Assembly: GCA_902561095.1 (NCBI GenBank)
Contig: CACEOF010000007.1
Location: 1-52,861 of the forward strand
Direction: 5' to 3'
Origin: an uncultured Pelagibacteraceae bacterium
Lineage (GTDB): Bacteria > Pseudomonadota > Alphaproteobacteria > Pelagibacterales > Pelagibacteraceae
Length of the DNA stretch: 52,861 bases
The translations under genes were made by a program, and so were the position numbers. The number at the start of each line of letters is the position of its first letter. Positions within the stretch are counted from its first letter, which is position 1. Below the pieces are notes generated by a model. That model was given only the letters and a program-made list of their open reading frames with translations, did not search any database and was not told where the DNA came from. Positions 36,316-45,784 of the stretch are shown here, piece by piece.

Positions 36316-36603
36316 TTATTTTTTAATTTCTTGAGTAGTTTGAAGACTTTGAATACCAGTAGCTTTTACAACTTCAACTTTAATGTTTTCAGCTATTTCC
36401 ACTTCTACTTTGTCATTATCAATTAATCTTTCAACAGTACCAGTGATACCCCCTGAAGTAATGACTTTGTCACCTCTTTTAAGGTTTTCAACCATAGCTT
36501 TGTGCTCTTTTACTTTTTTTTGTTGAGGTCTAATTAAGAAAAAATAAAAAATAACAAAAATTAAAATTAACGGTATAAATTGTCCTATTCCTGAACCTTC
36601 CAT
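36316..36603 (-). CDS. yajC: preprotein translocase subunit YajC
   Basis: A 95-residue single-helix partner of SecDF. The N-terminal helix (about 8-24) is followed by the family motif IRPQQKKVKEHKAMVENLKRGDKVITSGGI in pieces: FFLIRPQQKK then LKRGDKVITSGG. A good ribosome-binding sequence (AAAAGGAGA) lies just upstream of the ATG on the minus strand, one of the clearer ones in the window. It leads the yajC-secD-secF operon. Confidence 0.96.
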   Translation of the reverse strand: MEGSGIGQFIPLILIFVIFYFFLIRPQQKKVKEHKAMVENLKRGDKVITSGGITGTVERLIDNDKVEVEIAENIKVEVVKATGIQSLQTTQEIKK

Positions 36604-36658
36604 AATTCTCCTTTTAAGTTTTGTGAATATTTATACTATCTATATCTCTAAAACAACT

Positions 36659-37918
36659 TTATTTCTGTGAAATTAATTCTAAATTATTCATATATTCTCT
36701 CAGAACTTTAGGAACAACAATTGATCCATCTTTTTGCTGATAATTTTCTAATACAGCTATCAAAGTCCTACCAATTGCAAGCCCACTTCCATTTAAAGTA
36801 CCAACAAATACAGTTTCTTTATTTTTGTTTTTATATCTAGTTTTCATTCTTTGAGCCTGGAATGTTGAACAGGATGAACATGATGAAATTTCACGATACT
36901 TGTTTTCTGATGGCAACCAAACTTCAATGTCATAAGTTTTCTCAGCACTGAAACCCATATCTCCAGAACATAAAATAACTTTTCTGTAAGGTAGGTCCAA
37001 TTTGTCAAGAATATCTGTTGCACAATTCGTCATTCTTTCTAACTCCTTAGAACAATTTTCTTTTTCAACAATACTTACCAGTTCAACTTTATAAAACTGG
37101 TGTTGTCTAATCATACCTTTTGTATCTTTACCATAGCTACCTGCTTCTTTTCTAAAGCAAGGTGTTGATGCTACAAATCTCATTGGTAGATGATTTAGAT
37201 CGACTATTTTGTCTTTCACTATGTTAGTTAAAATTACTTCTGCTGTAGGTATTAAAAATTTTCTATCAGAGCCTTTGTCAAATTTTATTTCAAACTGGTC
37301 ATTTTCAAATTTAGGTAACTGTCCAGTTCCATACATTGTATTATCAGACGCAATTAAAGGTGGTGATATTTCTTGATATCCATTTTTATTTATATGCGTA
37401 TCCAACATAAAGTTAGATAAGGCTCGTTCTAATAAAGCTAAATGATTTTTTACAAAAACAAATCTAGATCCAGTTGTTTTAGTAGCTAGATCAAAATCTA
37501 ACATTCCAAGGTTTTCACCAAGCTCAAAGTGAGATTTAGGTTTAAAATCAAATTTGCGTATATTTCCTGATTTTAATACCTCTATGTTATCATTTTCATC
37601 TTTACCACTAGGAACATCAACGTGAGGAATATTGGGTATATTAGATAATAAACTGTCTAACTCTATTTTTATTTTATTTTGTAAATCGATTATTTTATCT
37701 AATTCTGATGTAAGCTCTTTAGATTTTTTAAATAAAGTTTCGTCTTTAGATTTCGAAATATTTTTTTTTTCTTTTTCAATAGCTTCTTTTTTTTGAATCA
37801 AATTTCTATTTTCTTCATCTAATTTTTGTAATTTTGTAAAATCAATTTTAACAGATCTTTTTTCTAGAGCTTTTTCAAAACCAGGGAAATCTTTTCTAAT
37901 TTCCTTTAAATTATGCAT
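36659..37918 (-). CDS. serS: seryl-tRNA synthetase
   Basis: Class II synthetase, 419 residues. It has an N-terminal tRNA-binding coiled coil (about 25-105, rich in Lys/Glu), motif 2 CFRKEAGSYGKDTKGMIRQH and motif 3 GSGLAIGRTLIAVLENYQ. The dimer-interface segment also fits. It overlaps tatC by 8 bases. In many alphaproteobacteria surE, pcm and a LytM-type peptidase lie between serS and yajC; here only 55 bases separate them. Confidence 0.97.
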   Translation of the reverse strand: MHNLKEIRKDFPGFEKALEKRSVKIDFTKLQKLDEENRNLIQKKEAIEKEKKNISKSKDETLFKKSKELTSELDKIIDLQNKIKIELDSLLSNIPNIPHVDVPSGKDENDNIEVLKSGNIRKFDFKPKSHFELGENLGMLDFDLATKTTGSRFVFVKNHLALLERALSNFMLDTHINKNGYQEISPPLIASDNTMYGTGQLPKFENDQFEIKFDKGSDRKFLIPTAEVILTNIVKDKIVDLNHLPMRFVASTPCFRKEAGSYGKDTKGMIRQHQFYKVELVSIVEKENCSKELERMTNCATDILDKLDLPYRKVILCSGDMGFSAEKTYDIEVWLPSENKYREISSCSSCSTFQAQRMKTRYKNKNKETVFVGTLNGSGLAIGRTLIAVLENYQQKDGSIVVPKVLREYMNNLELISQK

Positions 37919-38681
37919 CAGTTTTTTCTAAATTTTTATTTTCTATAAATTTTACTGAAAATATTGATAATTCATATAAAATTAACAATGGTATTGCTAA
38001 TCCTATTTGTGTAATTGGATCTGGAGGTGTTAACAAGGCAGCAGCAGCAAAAATTATTACCACAACATACTTTCTTCTATCTTTTAAAAACTGGCTATCT
38101 ACAACACCTATTCTTGCTAAAAGACTTAACACAACAGGTAATTGAAAACTAATTCCAAAAGCAAAAATTAATTTCATGACTAAAGACAAATACTCATTTA
38201 CTTTTGCTTCCAATTGTATTGGCAAGCTTGTTGATAAACCAGTGCTCTCAAAGGATAAAAAGAACTTAATTGCTAACGGCATGATCAAATAGTAAACTAA
38301 CATACCTCCAAGAAAAAAAAGTATAGGGGTAAGTATTAAATAAGGTAAAATTGCAATTTTTTCATGCTTATACAAGCCCGGTGCAATAAACTTCCATATT
38401 TGCATTAATATAAACGGGCAGGTTACAAAAAATGCTGTAAAGAAAGATACTTTTAAATAAGTTAAAAAGGTCTCTTGAAGTGCTGTAAAGATTAATCTTC
38501 TATCTGAACCGTCATCTTTTACAGCTTGTGCAAATGGGTCTACAAGAAAACCATAAATATATTCAGCAAAAAAATAGCAGAAAATAAAAAATATAAATAA
38601 AAAAATAAAACTATGTATAAGTCTTTTTCTTAATTCAGTTAAATGACTAACAAAGCCACTATCTTTTTCGTCATTATTCAT
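37911..38681 (-). CDS. tatC: Tat translocase subunit TatC
   Basis: Receptor subunit of the twin-arginine pathway, which exports folded proteins. At 256 residues with six helices it is typical. The N-terminal cytoplasmic motif FVSHLTELRKRLIHSF (signal-peptide binding, with conserved Glu) is present, as are PFILMQIWKFIAPGLYKHEK and FGISFQLPVV with its conserved residues. It overlaps tatB by 8 bases; tatA-tatB-tatC are in order on the minus strand. Confidence 0.97.
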   Translation of the reverse strand: MNNDEKDSGFVSHLTELRKRLIHSFIFLFIFFIFCYFFAEYIYGFLVDPFAQAVKDDGSDRRLIFTALQETFLTYLKVSFFTAFFVTCPFILMQIWKFIAPGLYKHEKIAILPYLILTPILFFLGGMLVYYLIMPLAIKFFLSFESTGLSTSLPIQLEAKVNEYLSLVMKLIFAFGISFQLPVVLSLLARIGVVDSQFLKDRRKYVVVIIFAAAALLTPPDPITQIGLAIPLLILYELSIFSVKFIENKNLEKTDA

Positions 38682-38892
38682 CTTTTTTTGTTTCTTTTTT
38701 TACTTCGTCATTAATTTTTTCATCATCAATTTCTAAATTAGAAACCTCGTTTTGAATATTGCTAACATATCTTTTTGCAGTACCAATCCATGAACCTGCT
38801 TTTTTTAACATAACTGGAAAATCTTTGGGACCAAGAACAACTATAGCGATAGCAACAACTATCAATATCTCAAACCAACCAATAGTAGGCAT
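38674..38892 (-). CDS. tatB: Tat translocase subunit TatB
   Basis: A 72-residue TatB: a short N-terminal helix with MPTIGWFEILIVVAIAIVVLG and the FPVMLKKAGSWIG amphipathic helix, then an acidic/Lys tail. TatB proteins usually run 90-170 residues, so this is a short form. The PTIGWFE start (Glu in the membrane helix) and the place between tatA and tatC support tatB over a second TatA. It starts 5 bases after tatA and overlaps tatC. Confidence 0.92.
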   Translation of the reverse strand: MPTIGWFEILIVVAIAIVVLGPKDFPVMLKKAGSWIGTAKRYVSNIQNEVSNLEIDDEKINDEVKKETKKDE

Positions 38893-38897
38893 GTGAG

Positions 38898-39098
38898 TTA
38901 TTCTTTGTTATTAGAGTCTTTATTTTCGTCAGAAATATTTTTTGGCTCCGTATCGTCAGTTACATCTGACGCCATACCCTTTTTAAAGCTTTTAATACCT
39001 TTGGCAACATCTCCCATCAAGCTAGAGATTTTACCTCGTCCAAATAATAAGACTACCAATATTACAACAACTGCTATTTGCCAAATTCCTATGCTCAT
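38898..39098 (-). CDS. tatA: Tat translocase subunit TatA
   Basis: A 66-residue pore-forming Tat subunit: N-terminal helix [20 protein letters not shown], then the hinge-and-amphipathic-helix motif [20 protein letters not shown] and an acidic tail. The length and the conserved FGRGK...[13 protein letters not shown] pattern are diagnostic. It follows scpB after 46 bases, the usual alphaproteobacterial order. Confidence 0.95.
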   Translation of the reverse strand: MSIGIWQIAVVVILVVLLFGRGKISSLMGDVAKGIKSFKKGMASDVTDDTEPKNISDENKDSNNKE

Positions 39099-39144
39099 AG
39101 AAACTTATAACCTTTTTATTATAAATTTAAAAGTTACTTTTTTG

Positions 39145-39846
39145 TTACTCTTTCTCTTCACTATCAAGAGTACTATTTAGCATCTCATCAATATTAGAAT
39201 AAATATCTTCTTTTTTTTCTTCCTGCTTTTCTTTATAAAACTTACCTGTTCCAAAAATAGCGCTATCAACGCTAGAGCTATCAATCATACCTGCTGCACC
39301 TAATTCATCGATATTTGGAAGATCTGATAGTTTTTGTATATTAAAATGACTTAAAAAATCATCTGTAGTTACATATTGAATAGGTCTACCAGGTACATCT
39401 TTTCTTCCCCCAGGTTTAACCCAATTTAGCTCCATTAAAATATCAAGTGTATTTGTTCCAAAAGCTACACCTCTTATCTCCTCAATTTCAGCCCTTGTTA
39501 CTGGTTGGTGATAAACAATTATGGCTAAAGTTTCGACTGCGGCTCTGGATAATTTTTTTTCAACAGTTTTTTCTTGAGACATAATTTTTGCTAGTTTTGG
39601 AGATGTTCTAAAAGACCACTTATCTTTAATGCATACTAAATTTATTCCTCGATTTGAGTATTCTTCTTGTAATTTTTCTAATGATTTTGAAACATTTAAT
39701 TTTTTTGAAAGTTTGCTTTCAATAGTATCGATATCAAGTGGTTCAGCAGCAGCAAAAATTACTCCCTCTATTTCTTTCTCGATTTCATTTAATTTCGAGG
39801 GAAACTTGACTACATTGTCTTTATTAATTTTTTGTTTTTTAATCAC
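39145..39846 (-). CDS. scpB: segregation and condensation protein B
   Basis: Partner of ScpA in the SMC complex for chromosome organisation. The 233-residue protein has two winged helices; recognisable pieces are IEGVIFAAAEPLDI near the start, RAAVETLAIIVYHQPVTRAEIEEIRG and the GRPIQYVTTDDFLSHF segment. A charged tail of about 40 residues follows. It overlaps scpA by 8 bases. Confidence 0.95.
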   Translation of the reverse strand: MIKKQKINKDNVVKFPSKLNEIEKEIEGVIFAAAEPLDIDTIESKLSKKLNVSKSLEKLQEEYSNRGINLVCIKDKWSFRTSPKLAKIMSQEKTVEKKLSRAAVETLAIIVYHQPVTRAEIEEIRGVAFGTNTLDILMELNWVKPGGRKDVPGRPIQYVTTDDFLSHFNIQKLSDLPNIDELGAAGMIDSSSVDSAIFGTGKFYKEKQEEKKEDIYSNIDEMLNSTLDSEEKE

Positions 39847-40582
39847 TTATTTCCTTTACATAAATATCATCAAATAATTTTTCCTGCTTGATAGAAAGAT
39901 CACCTTCTTTAGCAAGCTCGAGGGACCCAGCAAAAATTCCTGCTTTACCAGTTTTCTTGTATCTTGAACCAGATTTAAAATTTGCAGGGATTAATTCATC
40001 AAGTTTTTTCCAATTAGCTAGTTTTCCAAAAAAATCTTTAATAGTTTTAATTCCATCTTCAGTAGTAAATACTGGTAATTTTGGAATGTTCATTCTTTGA
40101 AAATCTTTAGTCATAATAATCATTGAATAGGTTTTTAAAAGTTCAAATAAACTTAAATTATATTCAGTGCTGTAAATAGATCTGATATTTCCCTTCATTC
40201 CTCTTGCTCTTATTTCACGACCTAGCCTTTTTCTCTTAAGCATTTGTTCTGAAAGTAAACGAATGAGTTCTAATTTTTTTAGTTGTAACTTTAATTTTTC
40301 TGCCACCTCTTGAACTTTAAATTCTTCCTCAGGGGTTCCCGGTAATAATAACTTAGACTTTAAATAAGCAAGCCATGTTGCCATTAATAAATATTCAGAA
40401 GCTATTTCTAAATTTAAGTCTTTTTCTCTTGTAATGTATTCATGAAATTGATCTGCTAGCTTCGTTATTGAAATTTCTTCAAGATCAACTTTTTGAGCTT
40501 TAGCTAAATTTAAAAGGACATCTAAAGGACCGTTATAATTATTTATTTCGACATTAAACAATGCAGAATCAGACACAGACAT
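39839..40582 (-). CDS. scpA: segregation and condensation protein A
   Basis: Kleisin subunit of the bacterial condensin, 247 residues. The family start FNGPLDVLLNLAKAQKVDL appears here as NYNGPLDVLLNLAKAQKVDL, followed by YLLMATWLAYLKSKLLLP. A C-terminal winged-helix part (about 170-247, with SLELAKEGDLSIKQEKLFDDIYV) completes the protein. It follows nagZ after 9 bases and overlaps scpB. Confidence 0.96.
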   Translation of the reverse strand: MSVSDSALFNVEINNYNGPLDVLLNLAKAQKVDLEEISITKLADQFHEYITREKDLNLEIASEYLLMATWLAYLKSKLLLPGTPEEEFKVQEVAEKLKLQLKKLELIRLLSEQMLKRKRLGREIRARGMKGNIRSIYSTEYNLSLFELLKTYSMIIMTKDFQRMNIPKLPVFTTEDGIKTIKDFFGKLANWKKLDELIPANFKSGSRYKKTGKAGIFAGSLELAKEGDLSIKQEKLFDDIYVKEISD

Positions 40583-40591
40583 AACAAGATA

Positions 40592-41542
40592 CTATCTTAA
40601 ATTCTTATAAAATAGAGATGTTTTTTTGATAATAAAATTATTTACTAGTGGTGAATTTTCAGCAACAACCTTCATTTCTTTGAAATTGCCATTACAATGT
40701 AAGGCTAGGTTGCATCCTGCTTCAAAACTTTTAATTGTATTAGTAATTAAGTCATATTTTAAGCTCTGCATCGATAAGTCATCAGAAATCAAAATATTTT
40801 TAAACCCTATTTTTTTACGAATAATATTTATTATTTTTTTGGAATGCGTTGCAGTGTTAAATGGGTCAATTTTTTTATAAATAATATGGGCAGTCATGGC
40901 GAATAAACTATCTTTATTTTTAAAAGGAAAGAAATCATTTTTAATAAGGTAATTAATGCTCTTATTTACAATTGGTGTAAATTTATGACTGTCTACCTTT
41001 GCAAGTCCATGACCTGGGATGTGCTTGATTACAGTACCTATTGAGTTTTGGTTAAATAAATCAATACAAATATCACCTACCTTTGAAACAATTTTCTTAT
41101 TTTCTGAGAAAGATCTGTCTCCAATAACATTACTCGCACCTTTAATTCTAAGATCCAGTACAGGGAGGGTATTAATATTTACACCTATTTGTTTTAGAAG
41201 AAATGAAGACTTATCAATAAATAATTTATAAATAATATTAAATTTTCTTTTATCTTGGACATATAATTTTCCAAAATATTCACCTGTCAAATTATCAAAA
41301 GTTATAATATTTTTTAGCCTGTTCACTCTGCCTCCCTCTTGATCAATCAAAATAGGATAATGGGGATCTTTGAATAGTTTTCTGATGCTATGAGTTAATA
41401 ATTTAGTCTGGTTTATAGATTTAATATTTCTTGAAAATAATATTATTCCCCAAGGTTTTTGTTTTTTCAAAAATTTTACTTCACTAGTTGTTAATTTCAG
41501 TGATTTAATACCGGTAATAAATGCTTTTCTTTTACTTATCAT
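40592..41542 (-). CDS. nagZ: beta-N-acetylhexosaminidase NagZ
   Basis: Glycoside hydrolase family 3 enzyme that frees GlcNAc from peptidoglycan recycling fragments in the cytoplasm. The 316-residue protein contains ILFSRNIKSINQ, LIDQEGGRVNRLK and the active-site loop VIKHIPGHGLAKVDSH (His/Asp pair). The nucleophile Asp lies in LISDDLSMQSL. It overlaps the small upstream membrane gene by 11 bases. Confidence 0.95.
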   Translation of the reverse strand: MISKRKAFITGIKSLKLTTSEVKFLKKQKPWGIILFSRNIKSINQTKLLTHSIRKLFKDPHYPILIDQEGGRVNRLKNIITFDNLTGEYFGKLYVQDKRKFNIIYKLFIDKSSFLLKQIGVNINTLPVLDLRIKGASNVIGDRSFSENKKIVSKVGDICIDLFNQNSIGTVIKHIPGHGLAKVDSHKFTPIVNKSINYLIKNDFFPFKNKDSLFAMTAHIIYKKIDPFNTATHSKKIINIIRKKIGFKNILISDDLSMQSLKYDLITNTIKSFEAGCNLALHCNGNFKEMKVVAENSPLVNNFIIKKTSLFYKNLR

Positions 41543-41795
41543 TTTCTAAAAGTTTCCAGAAATTAAACTTTTTTTTCTTATCTTTATTTGTTTGTTTTAC
41601 ATACTCAATAATGTCTTGGGTATCATTTTTTAATACAGGTAAGTTCTCAGAATACATTTTTATCTTCTCGTCATTATTTTTAAAAGAACGATAAGAATTT
41701 TTTAAATTTTCATCAGAAAAATAGTATCTGCCAGTAAAAAAAATAAATACTGAGATAACTATTATAAAAATTAAATATTTGATTTCTTTTAACAT
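41532..41795 (-). CDS. small single-helix membrane protein between argS and nagZ
   Basis: An 87-residue protein with one N-terminal hydrophobic helix (about 6-22) followed by a charged region ending in KKKFNFWKLLENDK. In many alphaproteobacteria the gene in this place encodes a larger single-pass protein with a C-terminal SPOR domain. Here the same place and membrane anchor are present but no SPOR domain is visible, so it may be a reduced version. It is translationally coupled to argS (shared base at the start) and to nagZ. Function unknown. Confidence 0.8.
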   Translation of the reverse strand: MLKEIKYLIFIIVISVFIFFTGRYYFSDENLKNSYRSFKNNDEKIKMYSENLPVLKNDTQDIIEYVKQTNKDKKKKFNFWKLLENDK

Positions 41796-43525
41796 TACAT
41801 TTTAGACGGAGTATCTACACCAACAATATCCATTCCAGATTTTATTACATTAGAAATAACTTTTAAAAATACTAATTTGTCTAAAGGAACCTCTTTTTGC
41901 TCATTTATAAAACGTTTATCTGGTTGTTGTTTTCCAAGATTCCAATATGAGTGAAATTCTGAGGCTAGCTCATATAGATAGACAGGAATTCTATGTGGTT
42001 CAAGTTTTGCACTTGATATATCAATACATTTTGGCCATTCAGATAATTTTTTTAAAATTTTTATTTCATCTTCAGAATATTCAAAATTAAAATTATTAGT
42101 TTCAATTTTTTTATTTAAATCTTTATTAATGTGTCTAAAAACAGATGAAATTCGTGCATAACAATATTGTACATAATATAATGGATTATCTTTTGACTTT
42201 TCTTTTACTGCATCAAAATCAAAATCGAGTTCTGCATCACTGCTTCTGTTCAGCATAATAAATCGAGTAGCGTCTTTGCCAACTTCTTCTATAAGATCAT
42301 CAACAGTAATATAGTCTCCCTTTCTTTTAGACATTTTAAAAGGTTTATTGTCTTTTATAAGTTTTACTAACTGACTTATTTTACAAATTAATTTATCTTT
42401 CTCTCCTGAAAGGGCTTCGACTGATGATGAAATTCTTTTTATGTATCCAGCATGATCTGCGCCTAGTATATTAATCAAATAATCAAATTTTCTATCAACT
42501 TTGTTTTTATGATAAGCAACATCGCTTGCAAAATATGTCCATGATCCATCTGATTTCTGGAGAGCACGATCTTTATCATCACCAAAATCTGTGGATTTAA
42601 ATAGTAATTGCTCACGTTCTACCCAATTATTATTGTCCTCACCTTCTGGTGCTTTAATTTTACCTTTATAAACAAACTTATTTTTTTCTAAAAATTGAAC
42701 TACATTTTCAACTTCTTTGTCTAAAACAATTTTTTTTTCACTTACAAAATTGTCATGATTTATGCCAAGACTATTAAGATTTTTTTTAATTAGCATTAAT
42801 GCTTGTTCAATTGATAATTCAGTTAATTTCTCACTAATTTCATCATAATTATCAAAATTTAAATTAGAGTTAGAGGATATATTTTTTGCAAAATCTATTA
42901 AATAATCGCCAGGGTATAAATCATCATTATCGGATGGAAAAGCTTCTTCATGAGTTATTTCACGTATTCGAAAATATACTGATTTTGTAAAATTAATAAT
43001 TTGATTACCATAGTCATTTACATAGTATTCTTTAGTAACTTTGTGATTGTTGAAAGTTAATATATTTGAAATTACATCACCAAGTATTGCACCTCGACAA
43101 TGACCAACATGTAATGGTCCTGTTGGGTTCGCAGACACAAATTCCACAAGATAATTATTCTTTTTTTCTTTTTGATTTATTCCAAAAGTTTCAGAATTTT
43201 CACTGATTTCTTTAGTAAAATTTGCCCAGAAAGATTTCTTAAACTTTATGTTAATAAAACCAGGCTTTGCAATGGTTATTGTTTCAATTAATTTATCTTT
43301 GTCTTTTATTATAGGTGCAAGTTGTTCTGCTAGTTCAATGGGTGATTTATTATTAATTTTAGATAAAACCATTGCAACATTAGTTGAGATGTCACAATTA
43401 AATTTTGGTGGAGGTATTTCAGCATTTACTCCATTAAAATTATCAGGGACAATTATTTTATTATCTTTTTGAAGCTCACTAAGTATTGATTTAATTTTTT
43501 CTAGATATGTATCAAAGATATTCAT
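41795..43525 (-). CDS. argS: arginyl-tRNA synthetase
   Basis: Class I synthetase, 576 residues. The HIGH-type motif is SANPTGPLHVGHCRGAILG (near residues 130-148) and the KMSKS-type motif is FKMSKRKGDYITVDDL. The N-terminal ArgS domain and the C-terminal DALR anticodon domain (LYYVQYCYARISS...) are present. It overlaps dgt by 4 bases and sits in the usual dgt-argS-SPOR gene-nagZ order. Confidence 0.97.
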   Translation of the reverse strand: MNIFDTYLEKIKSILSELQKDNKIIVPDNFNGVNAEIPPPKFNCDISTNVAMVLSKINNKSPIELAEQLAPIIKDKDKLIETITIAKPGFINIKFKKSFWANFTKEISENSETFGINQKEKKNNYLVEFVSANPTGPLHVGHCRGAILGDVISNILTFNNHKVTKEYYVNDYGNQIINFTKSVYFRIREITHEEAFPSDNDDLYPGDYLIDFAKNISSNSNLNFDNYDEISEKLTELSIEQALMLIKKNLNSLGINHDNFVSEKKIVLDKEVENVVQFLEKNKFVYKGKIKAPEGEDNNNWVEREQLLFKSTDFGDDKDRALQKSDGSWTYFASDVAYHKNKVDRKFDYLINILGADHAGYIKRISSSVEALSGEKDKLICKISQLVKLIKDNKPFKMSKRKGDYITVDDLIEEVGKDATRFIMLNRSSDAELDFDFDAVKEKSKDNPLYYVQYCYARISSVFRHINKDLNKKIETNNFNFEYSEDEIKILKKLSEWPKCIDISSAKLEPHRIPVYLYELASEFHSYWNLGKQQPDKRFINEQKEVPLDKLVFLKVISNVIKSGMDIVGVDTPSKM

Positions 43526-44640
43526 TTATTTGCATTATAAAGGTTGATAGCATAACGATCAGTCATACCAGAAATAAAGTCTGAGATAGCTCTATATTTA
43601 TCGTTAGTCAATTGTTCTTTTGTAAGAAACTTTCTAGGTGAAGATTGAATTATATTGAATAATTTTTTTATAATTTTTTTACCTCTTTGGTTTTTTCTTA
43701 AAACAGATTTATTATCATACATGTTAGATCTTAAAAATGATTTAATTTCTTTCTCTGAGCTTTGAATATTTTTAGAGAAACAAACTATTAATTCTTTTGA
43801 TTTTGCAATATCTTTAAGAGATTTTATTTTTAATCTCTTTAAATTTTTTTGTGTATTAGTGATTAGGTCTTTTATCATTAGATCAATTGAGTCTCTTACT
43901 ATTTGATTAATTGCTATTTTATAATTTTTTTTATTTATCTTTTTTTTATAATTTACGTAAATATTTTTAAGAAAATTAATCTCACATAGCTCTTCTAATT
44001 TAAAAAGATTTGCTTTAATTCCATCTTGAATGTCATGATTATTATAAGCTATATCGTCTGAAATAGCTGAAATTTGTGCTTCTAATGACGGAAAAGTATT
44101 AAATTTAATTTTATTTTTAAAAACTTTTGATCCAATAAGTTTATTTATTGTGGTCAATTCATTAATTGGTCCATTATGTTTTAAAAGTCCCTCTAAGGTT
44201 TCAATAGTAAGATTTAATCCTTTAAATTTTAAATATTTATTTTCTAAAAACATAACAATTCTTAAGGTTTGTAAATTATGATCAAAACCACCACGATTAT
44301 CCATACATTCATGCAATGCATCCTCCCCAGCATGTCCAAACGGTGTATGGCCTAAGTCATGAGCAAGGCTTAGAGTTTCTGCCAAATCCTCATTAAGATC
44401 TAAATATTTTGAAATCGACCTTGCTATTTGGGCAACTTCAATTGAGTGAGTTATTCTAGTTCTAAAATGATCACCTTCAGTATTTACGAAAACTTGCGTC
44501 TTGTGCTTTAGTCTTCTAAACGAAGCACTATGGATAATTCTGTCTCTGTCTCTTTGAAAAGGTGATCGATACTTAGAGCTAACTTCTTTATTAAGTCGAC
44601 CTTTACTTTTAAATACGCCCAACAAAGTGTCTTTTTTCAT
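43522..44640 (-). CDS. dgt: dGTP triphosphohydrolase-like protein
   Basis: HD-domain phosphohydrolase of the Dgt family, releasing triphosphate from dNTPs. The 372-residue protein has SPFQRDRDRIIHSASFRRLKHKTQVF in pieces (RDRDRIIHSASFRRL), the HD pair HSIEVAQIARSI and LAHDLGHTPFGHAGE, and the later ISDDIAYNNHDIQDG ligand. It is divergent from the erpA-type gene over 50 bases and leads the long minus-strand run to secF. Confidence 0.95.
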   Translation of the reverse strand: MKKDTLLGVFKSKGRLNKEVSSKYRSPFQRDRDRIIHSASFRRLKHKTQVFVNTEGDHFRTRITHSIEVAQIARSISKYLDLNEDLAETLSLAHDLGHTPFGHAGEDALHECMDNRGGFDHNLQTLRIVMFLENKYLKFKGLNLTIETLEGLLKHNGPINELTTINKLIGSKVFKNKIKFNTFPSLEAQISAISDDIAYNNHDIQDGIKANLFKLEELCEINFLKNIYVNYKKKINKKNYKIAINQIVRDSIDLMIKDLITNTQKNLKRLKIKSLKDIAKSKELIVCFSKNIQSSEKEIKSFLRSNMYDNKSVLRKNQRGKKIIKKLFNIIQSSPRKFLTKEQLTNDKYRAISDFISGMTDRYAINLYNANK

Positions 44641-44690
44641 CCTTTAATTTAAATAATTAAGTATTATATTAGTAATATCAGTGTTCAGTC

Positions 44691-45008
44691 ATGATTAAAG
44701 AAATTAAATTTACGGATAAAGCGTTAAAACAAATAGAAAATTTATTGTCAAAAAAAGACGAAGGTTCTTTTTTTAGAATCGCTATTAAAGGTGGTGGTTG
44801 TTCTGGTTTTCAATATGAATTTACTTTTGACAAATCAAAGCAAGCTGATGATCTTAATTATCAAAATATTTTAATTGATAAGGCATCTGCTGACTTATTA
44901 AAAGGATCTGAAGTTGATTATGTATCTGAATTAATTGGTGAGTCTTTTAAAATTTCCAACCCTCAAACAAAATCTTCTTGTGGGTGTGGAGTTTCATTCT
45001 CTCTTTAA
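44691..45008 (+). CDS. A-type iron-sulfur cluster carrier (ErpA/IscA family)
   Basis: Delivers iron-sulfur clusters to target proteins. The 105-residue protein keeps all three cluster cysteines: Cys37 in GGGCSGFQYEF and Cys97/Cys99 in SSCGCGVSF. The lineage placement (beside dgt-argS and xthA) is the standard alphaproteobacterial place for ErpA. It overlaps xthA by one base (TAATG). Confidence 0.94.
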   Translation: MIKEIKFTDKALKQIENLLSKKDEGSFFRIAIKGGGCSGFQYEFTFDKSKQADDLNYQNILIDKASADLLKGSEVDYVSELIGESFKISNPQTKSSCGCGVSFSL

Positions 45009-45784
45009 TGCTCATTTCATCGTGGAATGTTAATTCTGTTAGAGCAAGAATAGAAAATATCAAAAGCTATCTACTAAAATATAAACCAGATATTTTAATG
45101 ATGCAGGAGATAAAAACTGAGGATATTAATTTCCCTTATGACGACTTTTCCTCAATGGATTATGAAAGTCATGTGTTTGGTCAAAAAAGCTATAATGGTG
45201 TAGCAATTATTTCAAAAAAAAAACTAACTAATATTAAAACAGATTTAATTAAGGATAAATTAAAGCAATCTAGAATTATTTCTGCTGAAGTTGAATATAA
45301 GAAAAAAACTATTCAATTAATAAATATTTATACTCCAAATGGAAATCCGGTCGATACAGAAAAATATGATTATAAAAAAAATTGGATGGATCAATTAATC
45401 AAACAATTAAAATCCTTATCAAAGAAAAATTCTAACATAATTCTTGCTGGTGATTTTAATGTTATTCCTGCTGCAGAGGATGTTTATAATGTGAAAAGTT
45501 TTGAAGATGATGCTTTGTATCGACTTGAAATAAGAAAAAAATTTAGAGAAATGTTAAATCTTGGATTTAGTGATGTTTACCGATATTTTAATGAAGATAA
45601 AGAAGGCTATACCTTTTGGGATTATATGAGGGGTGCATGGCAAAAAAATAATGGAATGAGAATTGATCACTTTTTAGCATCAAGCTCAATAATTGATAAT
45701 ATTAAAGGTATCAATATAAATAAAGATCCTCGTGGAAGAGAAAAACCTTCGGATCACACTCCAATTGAGATTAACTTAGCTTAA
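45008..45784 (+). CDS. xthA: exodeoxyribonuclease III
   Basis: AP endonuclease and 3'-repair exonuclease. I start it at the ATG 45008-45010, which forms a TAATG overlap with the upstream gene and gives the typical MLISSWNVNSVRARIEN opening; an in-frame ATG at 44978 lies inside the upstream gene and adds an implausible N-terminus. The 258-residue protein has LMMQEIKTED (catalytic Glu), NIYTPNG, ILAGDFNVIP and the end motif KPSDHTPIEI with the catalytic His. Its end overlaps the convergent Ldh gene by 9 bases. Confidence 0.95.
   Translation: MLISSWNVNSVRARIENIKSYLLKYKPDILMMQEIKTEDINFPYDDFSSMDYESHVFGQKSYNGVAIISKKKLTNIKTDLIKDKLKQSRIISAEVEYKKKTIQLINIYTPNGNPVDTEKYDYKKNWMDQLIKQLKSLSKKNSNIILAGDFNVIPAAEDVYNVKSFEDDALYRLEIRKKFREMLNLGFSDVYRYFNEDKEGYTFWDYMRGAWQKNNGMRIDHFLASSSIIDNIKGININKDPRGREKPSDHTPIEINLA

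Noticed and set aside
44978..45007. An upstream ATG for xthA
   Set aside because: It lies within the iron-sulfur carrier gene and adds MWVWSFILSL in front of the standard MLISSWNVNS opening; the TAATG start at 45008 is the usual style here.
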